NCBI GenBank assembly: GCA_040880025.1
Contig: JBBDJD010000021.1
Coordinates: 124,001-188,000, forward strand
DNA from: RCIO01 sp040880025
Lineage (GTDB): Bacteria > Pseudomonadota > Alphaproteobacteria > Rhizobiales > Rhizobiaceae
Direction of reading: 5' to 3'
DNA length: 64,000 bases
Position 1 is the first letter of the stretch, and each line of letters starts with the position of its first letter. The position numbers and the translations under genes are program-made. Shown one piece after another: positions 6,954 through 15,255 of the stretch. The notes below the pieces were generated by a model, which was not told the origin of the DNA, searched no databases, and worked only from the letters and a program-made list of their open reading frames with translations.

Positions 6954-8144
6954 ATGAGTTCGGCGCTTTACGAGACATTCGCGCGCGCGCCCCTGTCGTT
7001 CGATCACGGCGAGGGATCCTGGCTGGTCACGACCGGCGGGCAGCGATTTCTCGATTTCGCCGGCGGCATAGCGGTCAATTCGCTGGGTCACGGCCACCCT
7101 CATCTGGTCGCAGCTCTGACCGAGCAGGCCGCAAAGCTCTGGCACGTCTCCAATCTCTACGAGATTCCTGGTCAGCGGCGGCTGGCGGACCGGCTCGTTG
7201 CCGCGACTTTCGCCGACAAGGTGTTCTTCACCAATTCGGGCGCGGAGGCGCTGGAATGCGCCATCAAGACCGCCCGGCGCTATCACTTCGTGAAGGGCCA
7301 CCCCGAACGCTACCGCATCATCACGATCGAGGGCGCCTTCCACGGCCGGACGCTCGCCACCATCGCGGCCGGCGGCCAGCCGAAATATCTTGAGGGCTTC
7401 GGCCCGAAGGTCGAAGGCTTCGACCAGATCGCATTCGCCGATCTTGAAAAGATCGAAGAGAAGATCACCGACGAAACCGCGGCGATCCTGATCGAGCCCG
7501 TGCAGGGCGAGGGCGGCATCCGCCCGGTACCCACCGCGATGATGCGCAAGCTGCGTGAAATCTGCGACGACAAGGGCATCCTGCTCGTGCTCGACGAGGT
7601 CCAGTGCGGCATCGGACGCACCGGCAAGCTGTTCGCCCACGAATGGGCGGGTATCGAGCCGGACATCATGGCTATCGCCAAGGGTATTGGCGGCGGCTTC
7701 CCCATGGGCGCGTGCCTTGCCACCGACGAGGCGGCCACCGGCATGACCGCGGGCGTGCACGGCACCACCTTCGGCGGCAATCCGCTTGCCATGGCTGTCG
7801 GCAATGCCGTGCTCGACGTGGTGCTGGAGGAAGGCTTTCTGGAAGAGGTGCAGCGCAAGTCGCTTCTGGCCAAGCAGGCCCTGGCCTCGGTCGTCGACGA
7901 ATTCCCCGCCGTGTTCGAGGAAGTACGCGGCGAGGGCCTTATGCTCGGTCTGAGGTGCAAGGTCTCCAACAGCACGGTCAATGCCGCGCTGCGCGACCAG
8001 AACCTGCTTGCCGTTCCTGCGGGTGACAATGTGGTCCGGCTGTTGCCGCCGCTCAATGTGGGCGACGATGAAGTCCGCATTGCGGTCGATGCGATCCGCG
8101 CCGCCGCCAAGCAGCTGGCGGCCAGCGCCGCCGGCGCGGCTTGA
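6954..8144 (+). CDS. argD: acetylornithine aminotransferase
   Basis: A 396-residue class III PLP aminotransferase that makes N-acetylornithine in arginine biosynthesis. Visible landmarks are DFAGGIAVNSLGHGHP near the start, FTNSGAEALECAIK (PLP phosphate contact), FHGRT, LIEPVQGEGG, LVLDEVQCGIGRTGKLFA and the Schiff-base lysine in AIAKGIGGGFPMG. The ATG at 6954 has GGAGG at 6943-6947. argF follows after 16 bases, so the two form an operon. A terminator-like hairpin in the leader suggests attenuation. Confidence 0.92.
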   Translation: MSSALYETFARAPLSFDHGEGSWLVTTGGQRFLDFAGGIAVNSLGHGHPHLVAALTEQAAKLWHVSNLYEIPGQRRLADRLVAATFADKVFFTNSGAEALECAIKTARRYHFVKGHPERYRIITIEGAFHGRTLATIAAGGQPKYLEGFGPKVEGFDQIAFADLEKIEEKITDETAAILIEPVQGEGGIRPVPTAMMRKLREICDDKGILLVLDEVQCGIGRTGKLFAHEWAGIEPDIMAIAKGIGGGFPMGACLATDEAATGMTAGVHGTTFGGNPLAMAVGNAVLDVVLEEGFLEEVQRKSLLAKQALASVVDEFPAVFEEVRGEGLMLGLRCKVSNSTVNAALRDQNLLAVPAGDNVVRLLPPLNVGDDEVRIAVDAIRAAAKQLAASAAGAA

Positions 8145-8160
8145 GGCATAGCTGCAGGCC

Positions 8161-9072
8161 ATGTCCGCAAAGCATTTCACCGATCTGTCCGCCATGTCCG
8201 CCGAGGATCTTCGGGGCATCCTGGACGACGCGCGCCAGCGCAAGGAGAGGCTGAAGTCCGGCGAAGCCGACAAGCCCCTGGCCGGCAAGGTGCTGGCGAT
8301 GATTTTCGAGAAGCCGTCGACCCGCACGCGGGTTTCATTCGATGTCGGCATGCGTCAGCTCGGCGGCGAGACGATCATGCTGACCGGCGCCGAAATGCAG
8401 CTTGGTCGGTCGGAAACGATCGCCGACACTGCCCGCGTCCTGTCGCGTTATGTCGACGCGATCATGATCCGAACCACCTCGCACGACCGCCTGCACGAAC
8501 TGGCTGAGCATGCAACCGTGCCGGTTATCAACGGTCTGACCGACGACACCCACCCCTGCCAGGCCATGGCCGATGTGATGACCTTCGAGGAGCATCGCGG
8601 CCCGGTGCGCGACCGGCTGTTTGCCTGGTCGGGCGACGGCAACAACGTGCTCCATTCCTTGCTTGAGGCGTCCGCCCGCTTCGGTTTCCGCCTCAATGTC
8701 GCTGTGCCCGAAGGCAGCGAGCCGGCCGGACCGTTGATGGACTGGTCGCGCGCCAATGGCGGCCGCATCGAGCTTATGCGTTCGCCGGAGGAAGCTGTCT
8801 CAGGCGCCGACTGTGTCGTCACCGACACCTGGGTCTCGATGGGCCAGGAGCACCGCGCCCGCGGCCACAACGTGTTCCAGCCTTATCAGGTTAATGCCGC
8901 GCTGATGAATAAGGCGAGCCCGGACGCGCTTTTCATGCATTGCCTGCCCGCCCACCGCGGCGAGGAGGTGACCGACGAAGTGATCGACGGGCCGCATTCG
9001 GTCGTTTTCGATGAGGCCGAAAACAGGCTTCACGCCCAGAAGGCCGTGCTCGCCTGGTGCCTCGGCGCTTGA
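8161..9072 (+). CDS. argF: ornithine carbamoyltransferase
   Basis: A 303-residue enzyme that joins ornithine and carbamoyl phosphate to make citrulline. The carbamoyl-phosphate motif KPSTRTRVSF is at about residues 50-59, HPCQ at about 132-135 and the HCLPAHRGEEV ornithine/catalytic loop near residue 260. It follows argD closely and shares its operon. Length and all signature motifs are normal for anabolic OTCases. Confidence 0.93.
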   Translation: MSAKHFTDLSAMSAEDLRGILDDARQRKERLKSGEADKPLAGKVLAMIFEKPSTRTRVSFDVGMRQLGGETIMLTGAEMQLGRSETIADTARVLSRYVDAIMIRTTSHDRLHELAEHATVPVINGLTDDTHPCQAMADVMTFEEHRGPVRDRLFAWSGDGNNVLHSLLEASARFGFRLNVAVPEGSEPAGPLMDWSRANGGRIELMRSPEEAVSGADCVVTDTWVSMGQEHRARGHNVFQPYQVNAALMNKASPDALFMHCLPAHRGEEVTDEVIDGPHSVVFDEAENRLHAQKAVLAWCLGA

Positions 9073-9183
9073 AGCGCGGCCGCTGCGCACCTATTTTCTG
9101 GCCGCTAACCCCAATTTGAACCAATCGAGACTTTCGTCCGCGCCGCCCGCTGGGTAGCTTCGACGCGAGCCGAATCGGGAATT

Positions 9184-10206
9184 GTGATCGTGAACGAACA
9201 AACGCCGACACTGGGCGATTTCGGTTTCGCTGGGGACGACAACGTCGTCCCCTTCGATGTCGAGACGCTCGACATTCGCGGGCGCGCCGTGCAGCTCGGT
9301 CCGCTGCTCGACCAGGTGTTGGGCCGCCACGACTATCCCGAGCCGGTTGCCAACCTTCTGGCCGAGGCGATCGTGCTGACGGTGCTTCTGGGCACCTCGC
9401 TCAAGTTCGACGGCAAGTTCATCCTCCAGACCCGCTCCGACGGGCCGGTCGACATGCTCGTCGCCGATATCCGCACGCCGGGTTCGGTGCGTGCCTATGC
9501 GCGTTTCGATGCCGAGCGCGTCGAGGCTGCCATGGCGGGAGGCTGTGTCGCGCCCGAGGAACTTCTCGGCGAAGGCGTATTGGCTCTCACGGTGGACCAG
9601 GGCGCGTACATGCAGCGCTATCAGGGTGTGGTGCAGCTAGACGGCACCTCGCTGGAGGATATCGCGCGCGTCTATTTCCGTCAGTCGGAACAGATACCGA
9701 CCGAGGTGCGCCTCGGCGTCGCGCGCCAGCACCTGCCGGGGCAGAACGGCGCCAGCGCCCATTGGCGCGCCGGCGGCGCGCTGATGCAGTTCCTGCCTGA
9801 GTCACTGGATCGCATGCGTGTGCCCGATTTGCATGGCGGCGACGGCGACGACAGCGAGCCGGATCATTCCGGTCCCGATGATGACGCCTGGAACACGGCG
9901 CGGACGCTGTTCCTGACGCTCGATCCGTCGGAACTGATTGACCCGACGGTCGGCACCGAGCGCCTGCTCTACCGCGTGTTCCATGAGCAGGGCGTGCGGG
10001 TCTATGACGGCACGCCGGTCATCGATGATTGTTCGTGCTCGCGCGACAAGATCAGGCAGGTTCTCGACGGCTTCTCGGCCGAAGAGATCGAGGAGAGCAC
10101 CGAGGAAGGCCGGATCAGGGTCAATTGCGAGTTCTGTTCGACCGAGTATGAGTTCGACCCCGCCGAATTCGGCGAGGACGGCGCGGCGGGACGGACGCTC
10201 AATTGA
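9184..10206 (+). CDS. hslO: redox-regulated chaperone Hsp33
   Basis: A 340-residue Hsp33, a cytosolic holdase that is switched on when oxidants release zinc from its C-terminal cysteines. The zinc motif is visible as DDCSCSRDK and NCEFCSTEYEFD near the C-terminus (C-x-C and C-x-x-C). The N-terminal substrate-binding region includes DDNVVPFDVE and RGRAVQLGPLLD. The start at 9184 is GTG; another in-frame GTG lies at 9190. It follows argF after 111 bases, and its end overlaps the convergent apaG by 8 bases. Confidence 0.9.
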   Translation: MIVNEQTPTLGDFGFAGDDNVVPFDVETLDIRGRAVQLGPLLDQVLGRHDYPEPVANLLAEAIVLTVLLGTSLKFDGKFILQTRSDGPVDMLVADIRTPGSVRAYARFDAERVEAAMAGGCVAPEELLGEGVLALTVDQGAYMQRYQGVVQLDGTSLEDIARVYFRQSEQIPTEVRLGVARQHLPGQNGASAHWRAGGALMQFLPESLDRMRVPDLHGGDGDDSEPDHSGPDDDAWNTARTLFLTLDPSELIDPTVGTERLLYRVFHEQGVRVYDGTPVIDDCSCSRDKIRQVLDGFSAEEIEESTEEGRIRVNCEFCSTEYEFDPAEFGEDGAAGRTLN

Positions 10207-10591
10207 CCGAACGCGCTTCGCCGGGAACGTCCAGCGAAAAGGCCGGAATGTCGATCTCGAAGGTCTCGCCGCCCGGCTCCGTCATCGTGTAGGCGCCGAC
10301 CATGAAGCCGGACGGCGTCGTCAGCGGGCAGCCGGATGTGTACTGGTAGCTGTCGCCCGGTTCGAGTTCCGGTTGATCGCCGACCACCCCGTCGCCGCGC
10401 ACTTCCTGCACACGGCCGGTCGCGTCGGTGATGCGCCAGTGCCGTGAGAGCAGCTTCACCGGCCTCGTGGAGTGGTTGGCGATGGTGATGCGGTAGGCCC
10501 AGAAATATTCATTGTCTTCGGGGTTGGACCGGTCTTCCAGAAAGAACGGTTCCGCCATCACCTCGATATTCCGGGTGATCGCTTTGTACAT
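10199..10591 (-). CDS. apaG: ApaG
   Basis: A 130-residue ApaG/F-box-associated fold protein. Recognisable blocks are MYKAITRNIEV at the start, WAYRITIANHS, the WRITDATGRVQEVRGDGVVG strand pair, and SYQYTSGCPLTTPSGFMVG followed by FEIDIPAFSLD. ApaG is linked to cobalt/magnesium tolerance in enterobacteria, but its molecular role is unsettled. The start at 10589-10591 was chosen over ATGs at 10600 and 10699 because homologues begin here and GAGGA lies about 10 bases upstream. Confidence 0.9.
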   Translation of the reverse strand: MYKAITRNIEVMAEPFFLEDRSNPEDNEYFWAYRITIANHSTRPVKLLSRHWRITDATGRVQEVRGDGVVGDQPELEPGDSYQYTSGCPLTTPSGFMVGAYTMTEPGGETFEIDIPAFSLDVPGEARSVN

Positions 10592-10716
10592 TTCGGGCAT
10601 TCCTCGCATGTTCGCGTAAACTGGCTGCACGGTGACATCACACGGACAATTTGTGCATTGTCCCGTCAAGGGCAAGTGTATGATTCCGAACATGGCCAAA
10701 GACCGGCAACACCGAC

Positions 10717-11328
10717 ATGCTTGACGGCTGGGCGCGCAGGCAGATCGATCCGGCGCTCGACCGTGCGGCGCGCCTGCTCGTTCGCGCCGGAGCGACGCCG
10801 AATGCCATCACCATAACCGCCTGCCTGATCGGCCTCGCCGCCGCTGCCTCGGTCGCGGCCGGATATGTTCTCCTGGGTCTGGCGTTGCTTTTGGTCAGCC
10901 GGCTGGGCGACGGGCTGGACGGCGCGGTGGCCAAGATCACCGGCAGCACCGATTTCGGCGGTTTTCTGGATATCGTTCTCGACTTTGTCTTCTACGGTGC
11001 GATCCCGCTCGGCTTCGTCCTGCTCGACCCGCAAGCCAACGCTATCGCCGGCGCCGTCCTCATATTCTCTTTCTACGTCAACGGGGCGAGTTTCCTCGCC
11101 TATGCGGTGATGGCCGAAAAGCGCGGCGAAACGAGCGACGTACGCGGCCCCAAATCGCTCTTCTTCACCACCGGTCTGGCCGAAGCCACGGAGACGATCC
11201 TGTTCTTCATCGCCTTGTGCCTGTTCCCGGCATGGTTCCCGGTCATGGCCTATGTCTTTGCGGCCCTGACTTTCTATACGGCCCTGTCGCGGATCGTGTT
11301 GGCGTCGAGAGCCTTCCCGCCCGATTGA
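10717..11328 (+). CDS. CDP-alcohol phosphatidyltransferase family membrane enzyme
   Basis: A 203-residue integral membrane enzyme with about five or six hydrophobic helices. The family motif D-x2-D-G-x2-A-R-x8-G-x3-D-x3-D appears as GDGLDGAVAKITGSTDFGGFLDIVLD, with K in place of the usual R after the alanine. Such enzymes swap CMP from a CDP-alcohol for another alcohol in phospholipid synthesis. The exact substrate cannot be told from sequence. Converges on metZ with 7 bases between stops. The ribosome site is weak. Confidence 0.8.
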   Translation: MLDGWARRQIDPALDRAARLLVRAGATPNAITITACLIGLAAAASVAAGYVLLGLALLLVSRLGDGLDGAVAKITGSTDFGGFLDIVLDFVFYGAIPLGFVLLDPQANAIAGAVLIFSFYVNGASFLAYAVMAEKRGETSDVRGPKSLFFTTGLAEATETILFFIALCLFPAWFPVMAYVFAALTFYTALSRIVLASRAFPPD

Positions 11329-11335
11329 GGGGAGA

Positions 11336-12529
11336 CTAAGCCACGTTCTCCAGCGCATGGTCGAGGTCGGCGATCAGGTCGTCCGCGTCCTCCAGCCCGA
11401 CCGAAAGGCGGATTGTGCCGGGATTGATGCCCAGTTCGGCCCGCGCTTCTTCCGTCAGATTCTTGTGCGTCGTCGTCGCCGGATGCGTTACCAGGCTCTT
11501 GGCGTCGCCCAGATTGTTGGAGATGCGGATTATCTCCAGCGCGTTCTGGGTCGCGAACGCCCCCTTCTTGCCGCCCTTCACCTCGAAGCACACAAGCGTT
11601 GAGCCGCCCGTCATCTGCTTGGCTATGATGTCGGCCTGCGGATGGTCGTTGCGGCCGGGGTAGATAACCTTCGCCACCTTGGGATGGCAGGCGAGATGCC
11701 CGGCCACGCGGCCTGCATTTTCGGTCTGCTGCTTCACCCTGACCGGCAATGTCTCGAGTCCCTTGAGCAGCGTCCACGCATTGAAAGGCGACATGCTCGG
11801 CCCGGTGTGCCGGTAATAGTCATGCAGGTTCTTGTCGATCCACTCCTTGTCGGAAAGGATGATGCCGCCGAGGCACCGGCCCTGCCCGTCAATGTGCTTG
11901 GTGGCGGAGTAGACGACGATATGCGCCCCAAGCTCCAGCGGCTTCTGCTGCAGCGGTGTCGCGAACACATTATCGACCACCACGCGCGCCCCGCAGGCGT
12001 TGGCGATGTCGGCCACCGCCGCGATGTCGATGACCTCCAGCGTTGGATTGGTCGGGCTTTCGAGGAAGAACAGCTTTGTGTTGGGCCGCACGGCGGCCTG
12101 CCACTCGTCCATCTTTGTGCCGTCGACCAGTGTTGTCTCGATGCCGTATCTCGGCATCAGCGTCTCGACGACCCAGCGGCAGGAACCGAACAGCGCCCGT
12201 GCCGCTACGACATGATCACCGGCTGTGGCGCTGCAAAGCAGCGCGGCGGTTACAGCCGCCATGCCCGACGCCGTGGCCCGCGCATCTTCCGCGCCCTCAA
12301 GCAGGCACATGCGTTTCTCGAACATGTCGACAGTCGGGTTGGCGTAGCGCGAATAAATGAAGCCCGGTTCGTCGCCCTTGAAGCGGGCTTCGGCGGCCTC
12401 TGCCGTCTCGTAGACGAAGCCCTGGGTCAGATAGAGCGCTTCCGACGTTTCGCCGAAGGAGGATCGCATCGTCCCGCCGTGCACCAGCGCAGTTGCTGTT
12501 TTCATTGCGCGCTTCGTCTCGACAGTCAT
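11336..12529 (-). CDS. metZ: O-succinylhomoserine sulfhydrylase
   Basis: A 397-residue Cys/Met-metabolism PLP enzyme that makes homocysteine from O-succinylhomoserine and sulfide. Landmarks are YSRYANPTVDMFEKR, ATASGMAAVTAALL (PLP phosphate binding), ESPTNPTLEVIDIAAV, VVVDNVFATP and the Schiff-base lysine in YSATKHIDGQGR. The C-terminal SVGLEDADDLIADLDHAL is typical. A SAM-II riboswitch followed by a terminator sits directly upstream, so the gene is shut down when S-adenosylmethionine is plentiful, which independently supports a methionine-pathway role. Confidence 0.92.
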   Translation of the reverse strand: MTVETKRAMKTATALVHGGTMRSSFGETSEALYLTQGFVYETAEAAEARFKGDEPGFIYSRYANPTVDMFEKRMCLLEGAEDARATASGMAAVTAALLCSATAGDHVVAARALFGSCRWVVETLMPRYGIETTLVDGTKMDEWQAAVRPNTKLFFLESPTNPTLEVIDIAAVADIANACGARVVVDNVFATPLQQKPLELGAHIVVYSATKHIDGQGRCLGGIILSDKEWIDKNLHDYYRHTGPSMSPFNAWTLLKGLETLPVRVKQQTENAGRVAGHLACHPKVAKVIYPGRNDHPQADIIAKQMTGGSTLVCFEVKGGKKGAFATQNALEIIRISNNLGDAKSLVTHPATTTHKNLTEEARAELGINPGTIRLSVGLEDADDLIADLDHALENVA

Positions 12530-12546
12530 GATCGTGCCTCAAAAAC

Positions 12547-12576
12547 AAAAAAACCGGCCGCAAATCGCTGGCCGGT
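12547..12576 (-). terminator. intrinsic terminator downstream of the SAM-II aptamer
   Basis: Read on the minus strand, ACCGGCC (12576-12570) pairs with GGCCGGT (12559-12553) around a 10-base loop, followed by a run of T at 12552-12547. It ends 17 bases before the metZ ATG. The 5' arm is also exactly complementary to an 8-base segment in the aptamer, so it can be held open by an alternative pairing. Confidence 0.8.
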
Positions 12577-12586
12577 CCGTACTTCG

Positions 12587-12645
12587 GTCCTTTAGCGACT
12601 TGTTTAACGTGGCTGCAAGCCGACCGGCCAAATCACCACGGGATA
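12587..12645 (-). ncRNA. SAM-II riboswitch
   Basis: On the minus strand the region reads CCGTGGTGATTTGGCCGG, then GGCTTGCAGCCACG, then TTAAACAAGTCGCTAAAGG. This follows the SAM-II (metA motif) consensus, including the P1 stem CGTGG/CCACG, the invariant GATTT and the 3' GCTAAA pseudoknot partner. SAM-II aptamers are found mainly in alphaproteobacteria and control methionine genes. The aptamer precedes metZ by about 60 bases with a terminator between them. Confidence 0.92.
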
Positions 12646-12721
12646 ATTGTCCTTTAGACGCCGCTTCTGCTTGCGTCAATTGGCGCATCGCATAAACCTC
12701 CCGCGAGACTGGAGACGGTTT

Positions 12722-13831
12722 ATGCGCAAGACAGGCATACTGCCCGACAAGGATATCGCGGCGCTGTTCGAACAGGGCGCGCTGAAATCCGACCGCCGGC
12801 CCGACGCCGACCAGATTCAGCCGGCCAGTCTCGATCTGCGGCTGGGCTACACGGCCTACCGCGTGCGCGCCTCCTTCCTGCCCGGCGAGCGCCATGCCGT
12901 AACCGACAAGCTGACCGCGCTGAAGCTGCACGAGATCGACCTGTCGCCCGGCGCGGTGCTTGAGACGGGCTGCGTCTATATCGTTCCCTTGATGGAGAGC
13001 CTGGCGCTGCCCGGCGACGTCTCGGCCTCGGCCAACCCGAAAAGCTCGACCGGCCGGCTCGACATCTTCACGCGCGTCATGACCGACAATGGCCGCGAGT
13101 TCGACAAGATCAGGGCCGGCTATGAGGGCCAGCTCTATCTGGAGGTCAGCCCGCGCACCTTCCCGATCGTCGTGCGAGCCGGGTCGCGGCTCTCGCAGAT
13201 CCGCTTCCGCCGCGGCGAACCGCTTCTGGACGAAGCCGATCTTGCCGCGCTCCACAAGACCGAGACGCTGGTTGCTTCGGAAGAGCCGAACATCTCCGGA
13301 TCAGGCATCGCCCTGTCGATCGATCTGCGCGGCGGGCCAGGCGGGCTGGTCGGTTACCGCGCCAAGCACCACACCGGCCTGATCGACGTCGACCTGAAAG
13401 CCGCACACGACGTCCTGGATTTCTGGGACCCGCTCTATGTGCGGGGATCGGGCGAGCTGGTGCTCGACCCTGACGAGTTCTACATCCTCGCCTCGCGAGA
13501 GGCGGTGCACGTGCCGCCCGACTATGCAGCCGAGATGACGCCCTTCGACCCGCTGGTCGGCGAGTTTCGCGTCCACTATGCCGGCTTCTTCGACCCCGGC
13601 TTCGGCCATGGCGGCGCCGGCGGCACGGGCAGCCGCGCGGTGCTTGAGGTTCGCAGCCACGAGGTGCCGTTCATTCTGGAGCACGGCCAGACGGTCGGCC
13701 GGCTGGTCTACGAACACATGCTGTCGAGGCCGGAAAAGCTCTACGGCGCGGCCATGTCGTCAAATTATCAGGCCCAGGGCCTGAAACTCTCGAAACATTT
13801 CCGCGCCGAGGACGAAATCATCGCCCACTGA
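12722..13831 (+). CDS. dcd: 2'-deoxycytidine 5'-triphosphate deaminase, long two-lobed form
   Basis: A 369-residue protein, about twice the length of E. coli Dcd, as seen in Rhizobiales where two trimeric-dUTPase-like lobes are joined. Lobe one has IQPASLDLRLG (about 34-44) and PKSSTGRLDIFTRVMTDNGREFD (about 118-140), which is the dCTP deaminase/dUTPase nucleotide-binding segment. Lobe two has GLIDVDLKAAHDVLDFW and GFFDPGFGHGGAGG. It supplies dUTP for thymidylate synthesis. The ATG at 12722 has GGAGA just upstream. Divergent from metZ. Confidence 0.85.
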   Translation: MRKTGILPDKDIAALFEQGALKSDRRPDADQIQPASLDLRLGYTAYRVRASFLPGERHAVTDKLTALKLHEIDLSPGAVLETGCVYIVPLMESLALPGDVSASANPKSSTGRLDIFTRVMTDNGREFDKIRAGYEGQLYLEVSPRTFPIVVRAGSRLSQIRFRRGEPLLDEADLAALHKTETLVASEEPNISGSGIALSIDLRGGPGGLVGYRAKHHTGLIDVDLKAAHDVLDFWDPLYVRGSGELVLDPDEFYILASREAVHVPPDYAAEMTPFDPLVGEFRVHYAGFFDPGFGHGGAGGTGSRAVLEVRSHEVPFILEHGQTVGRLVYEHMLSRPEKLYGAAMSSNYQAQGLKLSKHFRAEDEIIAH

Positions 13832-13842
13832 TCGGTCGGGCG

Positions 13843-14157
13843 CTAGTCGCTGATGCTGCCGATATAAGCGATGATGCCGTCGATCTGCCGCGGCGAGGCG
13901 ATGAATTCGGGCATGTCAGGATGTCCGGTCATGATCCCCTCCGCCAGGGCCTCTTCGAGCCCTTCGAGCGGGTAGCGCTGCGACAGGATGCGAAACGGCG
14001 GCGCCTCCGGATGCCTGCTTTCCCCCAGCCGGTCGATGGCGTGGCAGGTGGAGCAGTTTTCCAGGACCAGTACGCGGCCATATTCGACGGTATCGTCATC
14101 CGCCGACGCCGGCCCCGCGAGCAGAAGACCCGCAATTATCGTCGCGCTCAATCGCAT
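13843..14157 (-). CDS. small secreted class I cytochrome c
   Basis: A 104-residue protein with a signal peptide (residues 1-19, cut after PASA). One heme motif CSTCH lies at about residues 35-39, and a probable axial methionine lies in GHPDMPEF near residue 81. It is a mono-heme periplasmic electron carrier. No oxidase or dehydrogenase partner is adjacent, so its donor and acceptor are unknown. Convergent with dcd. Confidence 0.85.
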   Translation of the reverse strand: MRLSATIIAGLLLAGPASADDDTVEYGRVLVLENCSTCHAIDRLGESRHPEAPPFRILSQRYPLEGLEEALAEGIMTGHPDMPEFIASPRQIDGIIAYIGSISD

Positions 14158-14251
14158 CGGGCGCTCCCTGGATCATACATCATCCGACCTGTCTGGCGCA
14201 TGACCCCCGTTAGCGCCTTGATCAGTATCAAACCCGGATGGGGACGCATTG

Positions 14252-15040
14252 CTATTTTCCGGCAGGCGCCCGCAGACTTCGCACCTCGTCCCTCAACGAC
14301 CTGATCTCCTCCAGAATCGTCTCCTGTTCCTGATGCAGCGCCGACCGCTCTGCGGTTGCCTCCTCGTCATGTTCGGCCTGCATGGCCGAGACGATGATGC
14401 CGATGAACAGGTTGAGCACGGTGAAGGTCGTGCAGACGATGAAGGGGATGAAAAACAGCCAGGCGTAGGGATAAACCTCCATCACCGGCCGCACGATTCC
14501 CATCGACCAGCTTTCCAGGGTCATGATCTGAAACAGGGAGTAGGCTGACTTGCCGAGCGTGCCGAACCAGTCGGGGAAGGTGGAGGCGAACAGCTTGGTC
14601 GCCATCACCGAGAACACGTAATAGACCAACCCCATCAGGAGGATGATGGAGCCCATGCCCGGCAGTGCCGCAATGAAGCCGGTAACCACGCGGCGCAGCG
14701 ACGGCATGACGCTGACCAGCCGCAACACACGCAGGATGCGCAGGGCACGCAGAACCGAGAGGTTTCCGCTCGCAGGCACCAGCGCGACGCCGACCACGAC
14801 GAGGTCGAAGATGCGCCATGGATCGCGGAAGAAGGCGAGCCGGTAGACTGCCGCCCGTGCCGCGAGTTCGGCCACGAAGATGCCGAGGACAATGCGGTCC
14901 ACCGCCACCAGCAGCGGTCCGGCTGCTTCCATCGCGCGCTGGGAGGTCTCCAGTCCCAGCGTGATGGCGTTCAGAATGATGATTGCGGTGATCGCGGTCT
15001 CGAAGCGACGAGATTCGATGATCGATTTGAGCTTGGGCAA
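14252..15040 (-). CDS. bacterial voltage-gated sodium channel (NaChBac/Nav type)
   Basis: A 262-residue six-helix channel subunit. S4 carries four arginines at three-residue spacing (R98, R101, R104, R107 in SVLRALRILRVLRLVS). The pore helix and selectivity filter read IMTLESWSMGIVRPVME (about 172-188), with the TLESWS signature of bacterial Nav channels, where the glutamate ring selects sodium. S6 is LFFIPFIVCTTFTVLNLFIGIIV. A C-terminal helix (about 222-258) looks like a coiled-coil tetramerisation tail. Bacterial Nav channels are common in marine and alkaliphilic species. No linked gene explains its role here. Confidence 0.92.
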   Translation of the reverse strand: MPKLKSIIESRRFETAITAIIILNAITLGLETSQRAMEAAGPLLVAVDRIVLGIFVAELAARAAVYRLAFFRDPWRIFDLVVVGVALVPASGNLSVLRALRILRVLRLVSVMPSLRRVVTGFIAALPGMGSIILLMGLVYYVFSVMATKLFASTFPDWFGTLGKSAYSLFQIMTLESWSMGIVRPVMEVYPYAWLFFIPFIVCTTFTVLNLFIGIIVSAMQAEHDEEATAERSALHQEQETILEEIRSLRDEVRSLRAPAGK

Positions 15041-15255
15041 AGCGGCACCTGTAGGACCGGGAGACTGCCGGGACAGATGCGGTTTCCCGCATTTCCCGTC
15101 AAGGGATGCGCAGCGATAGGGGAGAAGAACCGGCGCTGCTCAGGCGGAAGGTGCTTGTTGCATCGAATGTCAGCCGCCTACAATGAATGCAGGAATGGCC
15201 GGTTGTTCATGTCGGCATCTGGCAGACTGGCGACATTCCCGGCAAGGTTGCAGTG

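Noticed and set aside
6897..8351. A 484-codon open frame antisense to argD
   Set aside because: Antisense shadow of a conserved gene with no family resemblance.
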